A program made the translations under genes and the position numbers. The notes under the pieces are model-generated. The model saw nothing but the letters and a program-made list of their open reading frames with translations, searched no databases and had not been told where the DNA came from. From Salsipaludibacter sp963812245 (GTDB taxonomy: Bacteria; Actinomycetota; Nitriliruptoria; Nitriliruptorales; Nitriliruptoraceae), in the NCBI GenBank assembly GCA_963812245.1, contig CAWEUK010000003.1, positions 806,001-870,000 of the forward strand: 64,000 nt of DNA, in the 5' to 3' direction. Below are positions 25,752 to 34,251 of this stretch, piece by piece. The first letter of the stretch is position 1, and each line of letters begins with the position of its first letter.

Positions 25752-26748
25752 GTGACCCAGGAACGCGACCCTTCAGGCCAGACCGCCGACGGTGGTGACG
25801 CCAGCCCGGACGGTGTCGCCGGCATCAGCACCGAGTCGCTCACCCATGCCAGGGAGGTCGAGGAAGCGGTGGAGCAGGGCCTGCGGCGCCCGCAGATCGT
25901 GGTGATCACGGGCATGTCGGGAGCCGGCCGCACGACGGTGGCCAAGGTGCTCGAGGACATCGAGTACTTCGTCGTCGACAACCTGCCGCCCGCGTTGATC
26001 CCCAAGGTGCAGGACCTGGCATTCGGTCCCGGGACCGACGTGGAACGCCTGGCGTTGGTGGCCGACATCCGTGGACGGGCCTTCTTCGGCGACCTCGTCG
26101 AGGCCCTGCGCGACCTGGTCGCGGCCGGGGCCAATGTCCGCATCGTCTTCCTCGAGGCCGATGACGACACGCTCGTGACGCGCTTCGAGTCGTCGCGGCG
26201 CCGGCACCCGGCGGCGGGCGCGGGCGATGGCGTGCTGGAGGGCATCGTCGCCGAACGCGGCATGCTGTCGGAGATCCGGGGCATGGCCGACCTGGTCGTG
26301 GACACCAGTGACCTGAACGTGCACGAACTGCGTGACCGGGTGATCGGGCTGCTGGGCGACGACGAGTTCGCCCAACTGCGGGTCAAGGTGGTCTCGTTCG
26401 GGTTCAAGCACGGGTCGCCGCGCGACGCCGACATGGTCATGGACGTGCGATTCCTGCCCAACCCCCACTGGGTCGAGGACCTGCGACCCCACACCGGCCT
26501 GGACGCACCCGTGCGCGACTACGTCTTCGCCCAACCCGAGACCGATCCGTTCGTGGACGCCTTCGAGGAATTGCTCGACGTGGTCGTGCCCGGGCTATGT
26601 CGGGGAGGGCAAGCGCTACCTCACCATCGCCATCGGCTGCACGGGCGGGCGGCACCGGTCCGTGGCCATCGCCGAACACGTCGCCAGCCACCTGCAGGCC
26701 ACGACCGATCAACCCGTGGTGGTGGCGCACCGGGACCTGGCACGGTGA
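25752..26748 (+). CDS. rapZ: RNase adapter RapZ / nucleotide-binding protein (one frame break)
   Basis: RapZ-family proteins (YvcJ) bind nucleotides and, in enterobacteria, control amino-sugar synthesis through small RNAs. The role in actinobacteria is less clear. The product has about 331 residues, with an N-terminal tail of about 45. The P-loop is GMSGAGRTTVAK, with arginine for lysine as is common in actinobacteria. DNLPPALIPK, SSRRRHP and FKHGSPRDADMVMDVRFLPNP follow. The final domain, with YLTIAIGCTGGRHRSVAIAE, lies in the +1 frame after a break near 26592 (an extra base in CCCGGG). The stop overlaps the yvcK start as GTGA. Confidence 0.9.
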
Positions 26749-27684
26749 GCGTGGCCACCGCGCCATCCCACGACGACCCCGACCACAACGTGGTCGCCAT
26801 CGGTGGTGGGCACGGTCTGTCGCGATCGCTGGTCGCGCTGCAGTTGTGTGGCTGGCGGCCCACCGCGATCGTGTCGATGGCCGATGACGGCGGGTCGTCG
26901 GGCCGGCTGCGCCAGGAGTTGCACGTGGGGCCGCCGGGTGACCTGCGTCGCGCCCTGTCGTCACTGTGTCCCGACCCGGTCCATCGGGCACTGCTGGAGC
27001 ATCGGTTCGAGGGCGGCGCCCTGTCCGGGCATGCGGCCGGCAACCTGGTCCTGCTGGCAGGCGCGGCCGTGCAGGACGATGACCTGACGGCCGGCCTGGC
27101 GATGCTGGCCGTCCTGTTCGACGCCCGTGGTCGCGTGGTGCCCGTGTGCGAACAGGGCCTGGACCTCGAAGCCACGCTGTCGGATGGTTCGGTCGTGCGT
27201 GGGCAGCGTCGTCTGACGGTCACCAGTGGCGTGGACACCGTTCGGCTGGTGCCCGCCGACGTGACCGCCAACCCCGTCGGGGTGGCCGCCATCGCCGCGG
27301 CCGATCTGGTGGTGATGGGACCCGGGTCGCTGTTCACCTCACTGATCCCGCCGCTGCTGACGACGGAGGTCGCCCGGGCCCTGACCACCACTGCCGCCAC
27401 GCGGGTGGTGGTGGCCAACATCCGTCAACAACCGGGTGAGACCGAGGGCATGGACCTGCAGGGCCATGTCGATGCCCTGTTCGCCCACCTGCCCGACGAG
27501 CTCTTCGATCGACGTCCTGGTCTGCAACGACGGTCCCGTCGCCGCCGGCGCCCTGGAAGGGCACCGCGCCCTGGTCGGCCCGGTGACCCATCCGCGCATC
27601 GGTCGGGTCGTCCACGCACCCCTGACGGACGAGAAGGGCGCCCACGATGCCCGACGATTGGCTGCCGTCCTGCGGGAGGTGTGA
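26745..27684 (+). CDS. yvcK: YvcK/CuvA-family protein (one frame break)
   Basis: This gluconeogenesis and cell-wall morphology factor binds UDP-sugars in Bacillus and mycobacteria. Of about 312 residues, the N-terminal motif VVAIGGGHGLSRSL and the adjacent ADDGGSSGRLRQELHVGPPGD form the nucleotide-sugar site. DLVVMGPGSLFTSLIPPLL is the CofD-like second motif. The frame breaks near 27507: PDELF is followed in the next frame by IDVLVCNDGPVAAGALEGH through the stop at 27682-27684. The GTG at 26745 overlaps the rapZ stop, and whiA follows three bases after the stop, so rapZ-yvcK-whiA is one operon. Confidence 0.9.
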
Positions 27685-27687
27685 GCC

Positions 27688-28605
27688 GTGCGACGACGTG
27701 ACATCGAGGCCGTGCGCCAGGAACTCGCGACCACGCCACTGGGGGATGCCCGGGTGGAACTGGCCACGATCGTGCGTGTCGGCGGGACGTGGGAGCGTCG
27801 GGGCGGGCCCGACAGCGTCACCACCGTCGTCGTGGTGTCCCCGGTGGGCGCCGTGGTCAGGCGGGTCGGCACGCTGTGCGCGGCCAGTGGGCTGCAGCGT
27901 CCCACGCTGGCCATGCGTGCGCCCGGAGGCATGCGGACCACCACGACCTGGGCTGCCCGGTTGGATGCACGGGCGCTGGGGCCGCTGGACGTCGTCACGA
28001 CGTCGGGTGCGCCTCGTCCCGGCCTGCCGGAGTGGGCGACGGATCCCGCGGCGGCCATCCGCGCCGTCGTGATGGTGGCTGCCTCGATCTCGGCCCCCCA
28101 GCAGCGCGCGCACTTCGAGGTGCGCCCACCCTCGGCCCAGGTGGTCGACGACCTCGTCGAACTCTTCGCCCATGTCGGGGTGTCGTTGTCCCACGACGAG
28201 TCCCACGATCGGCTGGTGTCGAAGTCCTCAGCCGCCATCGTGAGGGTCCTGGAGACCGCGGGCGCCCAACGTGCTGCCGCCGACCATGCCGACAATCGTG
28301 GTCGCCGCGAGTTGCGCAACACCGTGGTGCGCCTGACCAACGCCGACGAGGCCAACGTCGCCAGGGCCGTGCGCGCCGCGGGGCAGCAGGTTGACGACCT
28401 GGTGGCGCTGCGCGACGCCGCCGGATGGGAACGAGTCCCGGAACACCTGCGCGAGGTCGCGCTGGTGCGACTGGCGAACCCGACCCTCACGATGGGCGAA
28501 CTGGGTCAGCTGTGCGATCCCCCGGTCGGCAAGTCCACGGTGCATCGGCGCATGGCGTCGCTGCATCAGCTGGCCGCCAAGGCGGTGGAGGACGCCGGGC
28601 AGTGA
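27688..28605 (+). CDS. whiA: Sporulation/cell-division regulator WhiA
   Basis: WhiA is a DNA-binding protein with a degenerate LAGLIDADG homing-endonuclease domain. It controls sporulation and cell division in actinobacteria. The 305-residue product starts at a GTG (MRRRDIEAVRQELATTP). The N-terminal endonuclease-like region spans about 1-210. The C-terminal helix-turn-helix carries the family hallmark as LRLANPTLTMGELGQLCDPP followed by VGKSTVHRRMASLHQLA. The length is slightly below the usual 320 or so. It is the last gene of rapZ-yvcK-whiA, and gap begins after a gap of about 160 bases. Confidence 0.93.
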   Translation: MRRRDIEAVRQELATTPLGDARVELATIVRVGGTWERRGGPDSVTTVVVVSPVGAVVRRVGTLCAASGLQRPTLAMRAPGGMRTTTTWAARLDARALGPLDVVTTSGAPRPGLPEWATDPAAAIRAVVMVAASISAPQQRAHFEVRPPSAQVVDDLVELFAHVGVSLSHDESHDRLVSKSSAAIVRVLETAGAQRAAADHADNRGRRELRNTVVRLTNADEANVARAVRAAGQQVDDLVALRDAAGWERVPEHLREVALVRLANPTLTMGELGQLCDPPVGKSTVHRRMASLHQLAAKAVEDAGQ

Positions 28606-28766
28606 TCGGTGCGTCGGTGCCCGACCAGGACGAAGGGGTCCTCGCAAGGCAGCGTCGAGGCGAGGACTGGTTGCTAGAGTCGAATGCGAAGCGCACGACG
28701 GGCCCGACGTGAACCACGACGACCCGGGCGTGCATGCCGGCAACCACACTCATTGGAGCTGTATCC

Positions 28767-29765
28767 ATGACTCTCCGCGTCGCGATCAACGGTTTTGGCC
28801 GCATCGGCCGCAACTACTTCCGGGCCGCCAAGGCCAAGGGCGCCGACATCGACTTCGTCGGTGTCAACGACCTCACAGACAACAAGACGCTGGCGTTGCT
28901 GCTGCGCAACGACTCCGTCCATGGTCGCTACCCGGGCACCGTCGAGGCATCCGACTCCGGCCTGGTCGTCGACGGCGACGAACTCACGGTGTCGGCGGAG
29001 CGGGATCCGGCCGACCTCGACTGGGGCGACGTGGACGTCGTCATCGAGTCCACCGGGTTCTTCACCGATCGCGAGGGCGCCAGCAAGCACATCACCAACG
29101 GCGCGAAGAAGGTCATCATCTCGGCCCCCGCCAAGGATCCGGACGCGACGCTGCTCGTGGGTGCCAACCTCGACACCTATGACCCAGACAGCCACCACAT
29201 CATCTCCAACGCCTCCTGCACCACGAACTCGGTGGTGCCCATGGCCAAGGTGATCGACGAGGCATTCGGCATCTCCAAGGGCCTCATGACGACGATCCAC
29301 GCCTACACGGGTGACCAGAACATCATCGACGCCCCCCACCGTGACCCGCGCCGCGCCCGCGCCGCCGCCGTGTCCATCATCCCGACGACCACGGGCGCCG
29401 CCCGCGCCGCCGCGTTGGTCTACCCGGCCGTGGAGGGCAAACTGGATGGTGGCGCGCTGCGTGTGCCGATCCCGAACGGGTCCATCACCGACCTCACGTT
29501 GGTGCTGGACCGTGACGTCACCGCCGAGGAGATCAACGCGGCGATGAAGACCGCCGCCGAGGGCGACCTGGCCGGCGTGCTCGAGTACTCCGAGGAGCCA
29601 TTGGTGTCGATCGACATCGTCGGCAACCCGCACTCCTGCATCTTCGACGCCGGCCGCACCATGGCGATGGGCGACCTCGTCAAGGTGATGGGTTGGTACG
29701 ACAACGAGTGGGGCTACTCGAACCGGCTGGTCGACCTGACCGAGTTCGTGGGTGAGAGCCTGTGA
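28767..29765 (+). CDS. gap: Glyceraldehyde-3-phosphate dehydrogenase
   Basis: GAPDH oxidises glyceraldehyde 3-phosphate to 1,3-bisphosphoglycerate with NAD. The 332-residue protein has the Rossmann start VAINGFGRIGRNYFRA, the catalytic cysteine in SNASCTTNSVVPMAK, the HAYTGDQNIIDAPHRDPRRA phosphate-site region and the C-terminal WYDNEWGYSNRLVDL. The ATG at 28767 has a GGAG ribosome binding site six bases away. A TAGAGT hexamer at 28675-28680 is a possible -10 box. The stop overlaps the pgk GTG, so gap and pgk are co-translated. Confidence 0.97.
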   Translation: MTLRVAINGFGRIGRNYFRAAKAKGADIDFVGVNDLTDNKTLALLLRNDSVHGRYPGTVEASDSGLVVDGDELTVSAERDPADLDWGDVDVVIESTGFFTDREGASKHITNGAKKVIISAPAKDPDATLLVGANLDTYDPDSHHIISNASCTTNSVVPMAKVIDEAFGISKGLMTTIHAYTGDQNIIDAPHRDPRRARAAAVSIIPTTTGAARAAALVYPAVEGKLDGGALRVPIPNGSITDLTLVLDRDVTAEEINAAMKTAAEGDLAGVLEYSEEPLVSIDIVGNPHSCIFDAGRTMAMGDLVKVMGWYDNEWGYSNRLVDLTEFVGESL

Positions 29766-30954
29766 CGACGGTGCGTCTGCCCGGCGTCGACGATCTCGAC
29801 GTGGGAGGTCGGCGCGTGTTCCTGCGCGCCGACCTGAATGCCCCGTTGAGCCGACGGGGTGGTCAGCGACGACCTGCGCCTGCAGGCAGCGCTGCCGACC
29901 CTCCAGGGCCTGCTGGACCGTGGTGCCCGCGTCGTGCTGGCGTCCCACCTGGGGCGGCCCGCGGGCTACGGCGATCCGGACTACTCGCTGGTCCCGGTGG
30001 CCAGGCGCCTGGGTGACCTGCTGGGCCGCGACGTCCCGATTGCGTCCGACGTGGTCGGCGACGATGCCAGGTCCCGGGTCGCAGAACTCGAGGATGGCGA
30101 CCTGGTGTTGCTGCAGAACCTGCGGTGGGAGGCGGGGGAGAAGGCCAACGATCCCGACGTTCGCCCAGGCGCTGGCCGAGTTGTGCGACTGCTACGTCGA
30201 CGACGCCTTCGGTGCGGTGCATCGCGCCCACGCCTCGATCGTGGGCATCCCGGCGCGCCGCCCGGGCGCAGCCGGTCACCTGCTGGCCCGCGAGTTGGAG
30301 GTGCTCGGTGGCCTCATGGCCGACCCGCCCCACCCCTACGTGGCCGTGTTGGGCGGCGCCAAGGTGTCGGACAAGTTGACGGTCCTGGGCAACCTGCTGG
30401 AACGCGTCGACGTGTTGGCGGTCGGTGGGGCGATGTGCTTCACCTTCCTGCAGGCCGAGGGCCACGATGTCGGTGCGTCTCGGGTCGAGCCCGACCAGGT
30501 CGACACCGTCCGGGACCTCGTGGCCGCGGCCCGCGACCGAGGTGTCCAGGTCCTGTTGCCCACCGACGTCGTCGTTGCCGCCACGTTCGCCCAGGACGCC
30601 GCTCCCACCACCGTCGCCGTGACCGACATGCCGGCCGACCAGATGGGCCTGGACATCGGACCCGACAGCACCGCCGCGATCGCGGCTGCGGTCGCAGACG
30701 CCGGTGCCGTGTTCTGGAACGGGCCCATGGGCGTGTTCGAATGGGACGCCTTCGCGGGCGGCACCCGCGGTGTCGCCGAGGCGATGGCGGCATCCAGTGG
30801 GTTCACGGTCGTTGGTGGTGGCGACTCCGCGGCCGCCATTCGCCAGTTCGGGTTCGCCGACGACGTGTCACACGTCTCGACCGGCGGGGGCGCAGCCCTG
30901 GAACTGCTCGAGGGCAAGGACCTGCCGGGCGTGGCGGCACTGCGCAGCGACTGA
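29762..30954 (+). CDS. pgk: Phosphoglycerate kinase (two frame breaks)
   Basis: Pgk makes ATP from 1,3-bisphosphoglycerate. About 396 residues are rebuilt from three frames. Segment one is MTTVRLPGVDDLDVGGRRVF to DLNAPL. Segment two is VVSDDLRLQAALPTLQGLLD to KANDP. Segment three, from TFAQALAELCDCYVDDAFGA, contains AVLGGAKVSDKLTVLGNLL, GGAMCFTFL, GLDIGP, FWNGPMGVFE and the ATP loop VVGGGDSAAAI. The breaks are near 29858 (an extra G in GGGG) and near 30156 (an extra base in CCCG). Two independent breaks in one essential gene make sequence error the likely cause. The GTG start overlaps the gap stop. Confidence 0.92.
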
Positions 30955-31011
30955 GTCGTCACCCCTCCGTGGTCCTGGATGGTGCGGCGACCGCGCGCGC
31001 GGCCACTGCAC

Positions 31012-31040
31012 GTGAACGTTCGTTCGGCGTCCGTTACAGT
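31012..31040 (+). promoter_or_regulatory. Candidate promoter of the opp operon
   Basis: GTGAAC (31012-31017) and TACAGT (31035-31040) are spaced by 17 bases and resemble a vegetative -35/-10 pair. They lie about 150 bases before the binding-protein ATG. Confidence 0.45.
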
Positions 31041-31080
31041 GCGTGGCATCACGTGGAGCCACGAACCAGGCGTCATGTCC

Positions 31081-31101
31081 CGTGTTCGGTGAGCGAACAC
31101 G
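31081..31101. promoter_or_regulatory. Operator-like inverted repeat upstream of the opp operon
   Basis: A perfect 8-bp inverted repeat, CGTGTTCG and CGAACACG separated by five bases, lies about 40 bases downstream of the candidate -10 box. Its half-sites point the opposite way to a LexA box. It could bind a TetR- or GntR-type regulator, but no regulator gene is adjacent. Confidence 0.4.
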
Positions 31102-31143
31102 CTCCCGCGCCGGCACAGGCAATTGGCTACCGTGGCCCCACCT

Positions 31144-31166
31144 CCTCCTACCGGGATCGTAGGAGG
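31144..31166 (+). promoter_or_regulatory. Hairpin in the 5' leader of the opp operon
   Basis: CCTCCTAC (31144-31151) pairs perfectly with GTAGGAGG (31159-31166) around a 7-base loop. The second arm contains AGGAGG, a perfect anti-rRNA sequence. It lies 25 bases before the ATG with no start codon at the usual distance, so it may be a ribosome standby or stability element. Confidence 0.4.
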
Positions 31167-31191
31167 CTGCCGTCAACAAAGGACGCACCAC

Positions 31192-33033
31192 ATGAAGACA
31201 CCCAACTTGCGCCGCCTGGTCGGCGCCGTGGCGGTGAGTGCCCTCGTTCTCGCTGCATGTTCGAGCGGGGACGACGACGCCACCACCGACGAGACCGTCG
31301 AGGCGACTGATGCCTCCACCGGTGAAGCCACCGGCGAGGCGACCGAGGCCATGACCTCCGAGTCGACCGAGGCCGCTGCGCCGAGTTCCGATGAATACGA
31401 CTGGAGCGACGTCCGTCGTCGCCAGGCCGTGTCGATGGCGATCAACCGTCAGGAGATCGCAGACGTCATCTTCCAGGGCTCTCGTGCCCCCGGCGATGAC
31501 TTCTGGCCCAACACGTTTGCCGGCTATCGCGGCGGTGACTTCTGCCCGAACCTCCAGTTCAACCCCGAAGAGGCCAAGGCCCTGTGGGACGAGGCTGGCG
31601 GCAACGCGGGTCCCGTGACGTTCTGGTTCAACTCCGGTGCCGGCCACGAAGAGTGGGTCGAAGCCGTCGCCAACCAGATCCAGGCCAACCTGGGTGTCGA
31701 GGAAGTCGCCTTCGAGTCGCTGCCCTTCGGTGAGTACCTGGACAAGCTCGACGCGGCCGAGGTCAACGGCCCCTTCCGTCTCGGCTGGTTGATGGACTAC
31801 CCGTCGCCGGGCAACTTCCTGGGTCCGATCCACGGCACCGCAGGTTCGTCCAACAGCACTGGGTTCACCAACGAGGAGTTCGACGCCGCCGTGGCCGAGG
31901 GCGACGCCCTGCCACTCGAGGAGTCCATCGACGCCTACCAGCGCGCCGGTGACATCCTGTGTGAAGAGGTGCCGATCTCGCCCATGTTCTACGGGCTGCT
32001 CCAGGCTCCGTACTCCGAGAACGTCGACAACGTCTCGTTCGACGCCTTCCAGGCACTGAACGTGACCGAGATCACCGACGTCGATGGCGACGGTGCAGTG
32101 TCGATGTACATCTGCGAGCCGCAGAACTCGCTGTTCGGCCAGATGACCGGTGAGACCTGCGGTTCCGAGGTCGTCAACGGTCTGTCCGCGGGCCTGTTCA
32201 GCCTCGACAAGGAAACCGGTGACCTGGTCTTCGACTCGGTGGCTTCGTCGATCGAGACCGAGGACGACACCACCTGGACGATCACCCTGAACGAGGGGTG
32301 GACGTTCCACGACGGCACCCCCGTCACTGCGCAGTCGTTCATCGACGCGTGGAACTGGTTGGCGTACGCGCCCAACGCGGCGGCCAACAGCTACTTCGCC
32401 AGCATCCCCGGCTTCGTCGGCTACGACGAGGTCTCGGCCTGCGGTACCCGTGAGGCCACCCAGGAGGATGTCGACGCCGAGGCTGCAGCCGAGGTCGGCG
32501 AGGAGGTCGCGGACTGCGAGAACCAGCCGCCGACCACCGACGAAATGGCCGGTCTGACCGCGGTGGATGACACCACGATCCAGGTTGAGCTGGACGCACC
32601 GTTCGCACAGCTGCCGCTCGTGCTGCTGTACAACGCGTTCGACCCCCAGCCCGAGTCGTTCTTCGCAGCATCGGACGAGGGCCTCGAGGCACTCGCCGCA
32701 TGGGGCGAGGCGCCAGTTGGCAGCGGTCCGTTCATGTTCCCCGAGGGGGGCGCATGGGACCACAACGTCGAGGTCGCACTCGTGGCATACCCCGACTACG
32801 CGGGCGAAGGCCCCGAGGTCGACGCCATCACCTACAAGATCTACGCCGAGGACACCACGGCCTACAACGACCTGCGCTCCGGCGCACTGGACGTGATGGA
32901 CACCGTGCCGTTGGCAGAGATCAGCAACGCCCAGACCGAGTTCGGTGACAGGTTCATCGAGGAGGCAACCTCCTCCTTCAACTACCTGGGCTTCCCGATC
33001 GACCTCGAGTTGGTCTCGGAGTGGAACAGCTGA
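31192..33033 (+). CDS. Oligopeptide ABC transporter binding lipoprotein, circularly permuted SBP_bac_5 domain
   Basis: The 613-residue lipoprotein (lipobox LVLAAC, then an acidic Ser/Thr/Glu linker to about residue 66) is the binding subunit of the downstream importer. The order of its domain is rearranged. Residues about 68-294 are what is normally the C-terminal half: RRRQAVSMAINRQEIADVIF, FNPEEAKALWDEAGG, FRLGWLMDYPSPGNF and the final AGDILCEEVPISPMFYGL. Residues about 296-613 are the normal N-terminal half: SMYICEPQNSLFG, WTITLNEGWTFHDGTPVTA, DTTIQVELDAPF, PVGSGPFMFPEGGAW, ending SSFNYLGFPIDLE just before the stop. In BldKB-like relatives that end leads directly into the RVRQA segment that here opens the protein. 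The ribosome binding site is AAGGA. Confidence 0.88.
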   Translation: MKTPNLRRLVGAVAVSALVLAACSSGDDDATTDETVEATDASTGEATGEATEAMTSESTEAAAPSSDEYDWSDVRRRQAVSMAINRQEIADVIFQGSRAPGDDFWPNTFAGYRGGDFCPNLQFNPEEAKALWDEAGGNAGPVTFWFNSGAGHEEWVEAVANQIQANLGVEEVAFESLPFGEYLDKLDAAEVNGPFRLGWLMDYPSPGNFLGPIHGTAGSSNSTGFTNEEFDAAVAEGDALPLEESIDAYQRAGDILCEEVPISPMFYGLLQAPYSENVDNVSFDAFQALNVTEITDVDGDGAVSMYICEPQNSLFGQMTGETCGSEVVNGLSAGLFSLDKETGDLVFDSVASSIETEDDTTWTITLNEGWTFHDGTPVTAQSFIDAWNWLAYAPNAAANSYFASIPGFVGYDEVSACGTREATQEDVDAEAAAEVGEEVADCENQPPTTDEMAGLTAVDDTTIQVELDAPFAQLPLVLLYNAFDPQPESFFAASDEGLEALAAWGEAPVGSGPFMFPEGGAWDHNVEVALVAYPDYAGEGPEVDAITYKIYAEDTTAYNDLRSGALDVMDTVPLAEISNAQTEFGDRFIEEATSSFNYLGFPIDLELVSEWNS

Positions 33034-33048
33034 TCACGATCGTGATCA
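33031..33048. other. Perfect 18-bp palindrome over the stop of the binding-protein gene
   Basis: TGATCACGATCGTGATCA reads the same on both strands and includes the TGA stop codon. It lies 12 bases before the terminator stem. It could bind a dimeric protein or extend the transcript-end structure. No function is established. Confidence 0.5.
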
Positions 33049-33060
33049 GGCACCACCCGT

Positions 33061-33106
33061 GATCCGGGGGGAGCAGGCACCCGCCTGCTCTCCCCGGATC
33101 CATTTT
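33061..33106 (+). terminator. Intrinsic terminator or attenuator after the binding-protein gene
   Basis: A stem of 18 pairs with one G-T wobble is formed by 33061-33078 and 33083-33100, with a four-base loop, followed by CATTTT. It probably stops most transcripts after the binding protein and leaves read-through for the permease genes, the usual way to make excess binding protein. Confidence 0.85.
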
Positions 33107-33270
33107 CGGCCAGGGCGCACCGTCCTGCGTGTCCGCAGCCAGTGCGTCGAACGCGCACAACGCGCCCAATGTCGGGCCGCGGGGACCATGTGGCAACATT
33201 CTCGACCTGCTCGCCGAAAGGTCCCGCTGGCCGGACTAGGCTGCACCCAGCAGCGGCAGAGGAGTCGTTC

Positions 33271-34251
33271 GTGTTCCGGTACATCATCCGCAGGATCCTG
33301 CAGTTCATCCCGGTCTTCTTCGGGGCGACATTCCTGCTCTTCGCACTGGTGTTCGCCGTGCCCGGCGACCCCATCCAGGCGTTGGCAGGCGAGAAGCCGC
33401 TCGACCCGACGACCAAGGCGGTGCTCGACGATCGCTACAACCTCGACGACCAGCTGTTCGTCCAGTACGGCAAGTACATGGGGCTGTTGCCGCAGGACGA
33501 GATCGAGGCCGACCCCAACAGCGACGTGGCCGGGTTCTCCGGTGTCCTGCAGGGGGACTTCGGCTTCTCGTTGACCCGTCGTCCGGTCAGCGACATCATG
33601 AGTGCCGCCATCCCGGTCACGGCCAAACTCGGGATCATGGCCTTCGTCTTCGAGCTCATCATCGGCGTCAGTGCCGGCGTGATGGCTGGACTGCGACGCG
33701 GGTCCTTCATGGACAACTTCGTGTTGTTGTCCACACTGGCCGTGATCGCGATCCCCGTGTTCGTCCTGGGCTATGCCGCCCAACTGCTCTTCGGCGTCCG
33801 GCTGGGATGGGCCCCGGTCAATGCCTCGGGAGGATCGTTCGGCGAACTGATCCTGCCCGCGTTGGTGCTGGGGGCCGTGTCGTTGGCCTACATCGCGCGC
33901 CTGACACGCACCTCCCTGCACGAGAACCTGTCGGCGGACTACGTCAAGACCGCGACGGCCAAGGGGTTGCCGCGCAAGCGTGTGATCGGGCGACATGCCC
34001 TGCGCAACTCGTTGATTCCGGTGATCACGTACCTGGGCATCGACCTGGGCGCCCTGATGGGTGGCGCCATCATCACCGAGGGCATCTTCAACGTGCCGGG
34101 CATCGGCCGCGAGGTGTTCCAGGCGATCACGCGCTCGGATGGAGCGGTCGTCGTCGGCATCTCCACCTTCCTCGTCCTGATCTTCATGGTGTCGACCCTG
34201 GTGGTGGACATCATGTATGCCCTCCTCGACCCGAGGATTCGCTATGAGTGA
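33271..34251 (+). CDS. Oligopeptide ABC transporter permease, OppB type
   Basis: The 326-residue inner-membrane permease has six predicted helices. It opens with the family start FRYIIRRILQFIPVFFGATF and has a large loop after helix 1. The EAA coupling motif is YVKTATAKGLPRKRVIGRHA, followed by LRNSLIPVITYLG. The GTG at 33271 has a GAGGAG ribosome binding site seven bases away. A TAGGCT hexamer at 33237-33242 may be a secondary promoter. The 3' end overlaps the next gene by eight bases. It forms the membrane channel with the OppC-type partner. Confidence 0.92.
   Translation: MFRYIIRRILQFIPVFFGATFLLFALVFAVPGDPIQALAGEKPLDPTTKAVLDDRYNLDDQLFVQYGKYMGLLPQDEIEADPNSDVAGFSGVLQGDFGFSLTRRPVSDIMSAAIPVTAKLGIMAFVFELIIGVSAGVMAGLRRGSFMDNFVLLSTLAVIAIPVFVLGYAAQLLFGVRLGWAPVNASGGSFGELILPALVLGAVSLAYIARLTRTSLHENLSADYVKTATAKGLPRKRVIGRHALRNSLIPVITYLGIDLGALMGGAIITEGIFNVPGIGREVFQAITRSDGAVVVGISTFLVLIFMVSTLVVDIMYALLDPRIRYE

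Noticed and set aside
29762..30954. pgk as a pseudogene
   Set aside because: All catalytic and nucleotide-binding motifs are intact across three frames, and each break is a single base in a short homopolymer. Gene decay would also have brought in substitutions.
31084..31098. GTTCG-N5-CGAAC near the opp promoter as a LexA box
   Set aside because: The half-sites are in the opposite orientation to the SOS consensus GAAC-N4-GTTC, so it is treated as an unknown operator.
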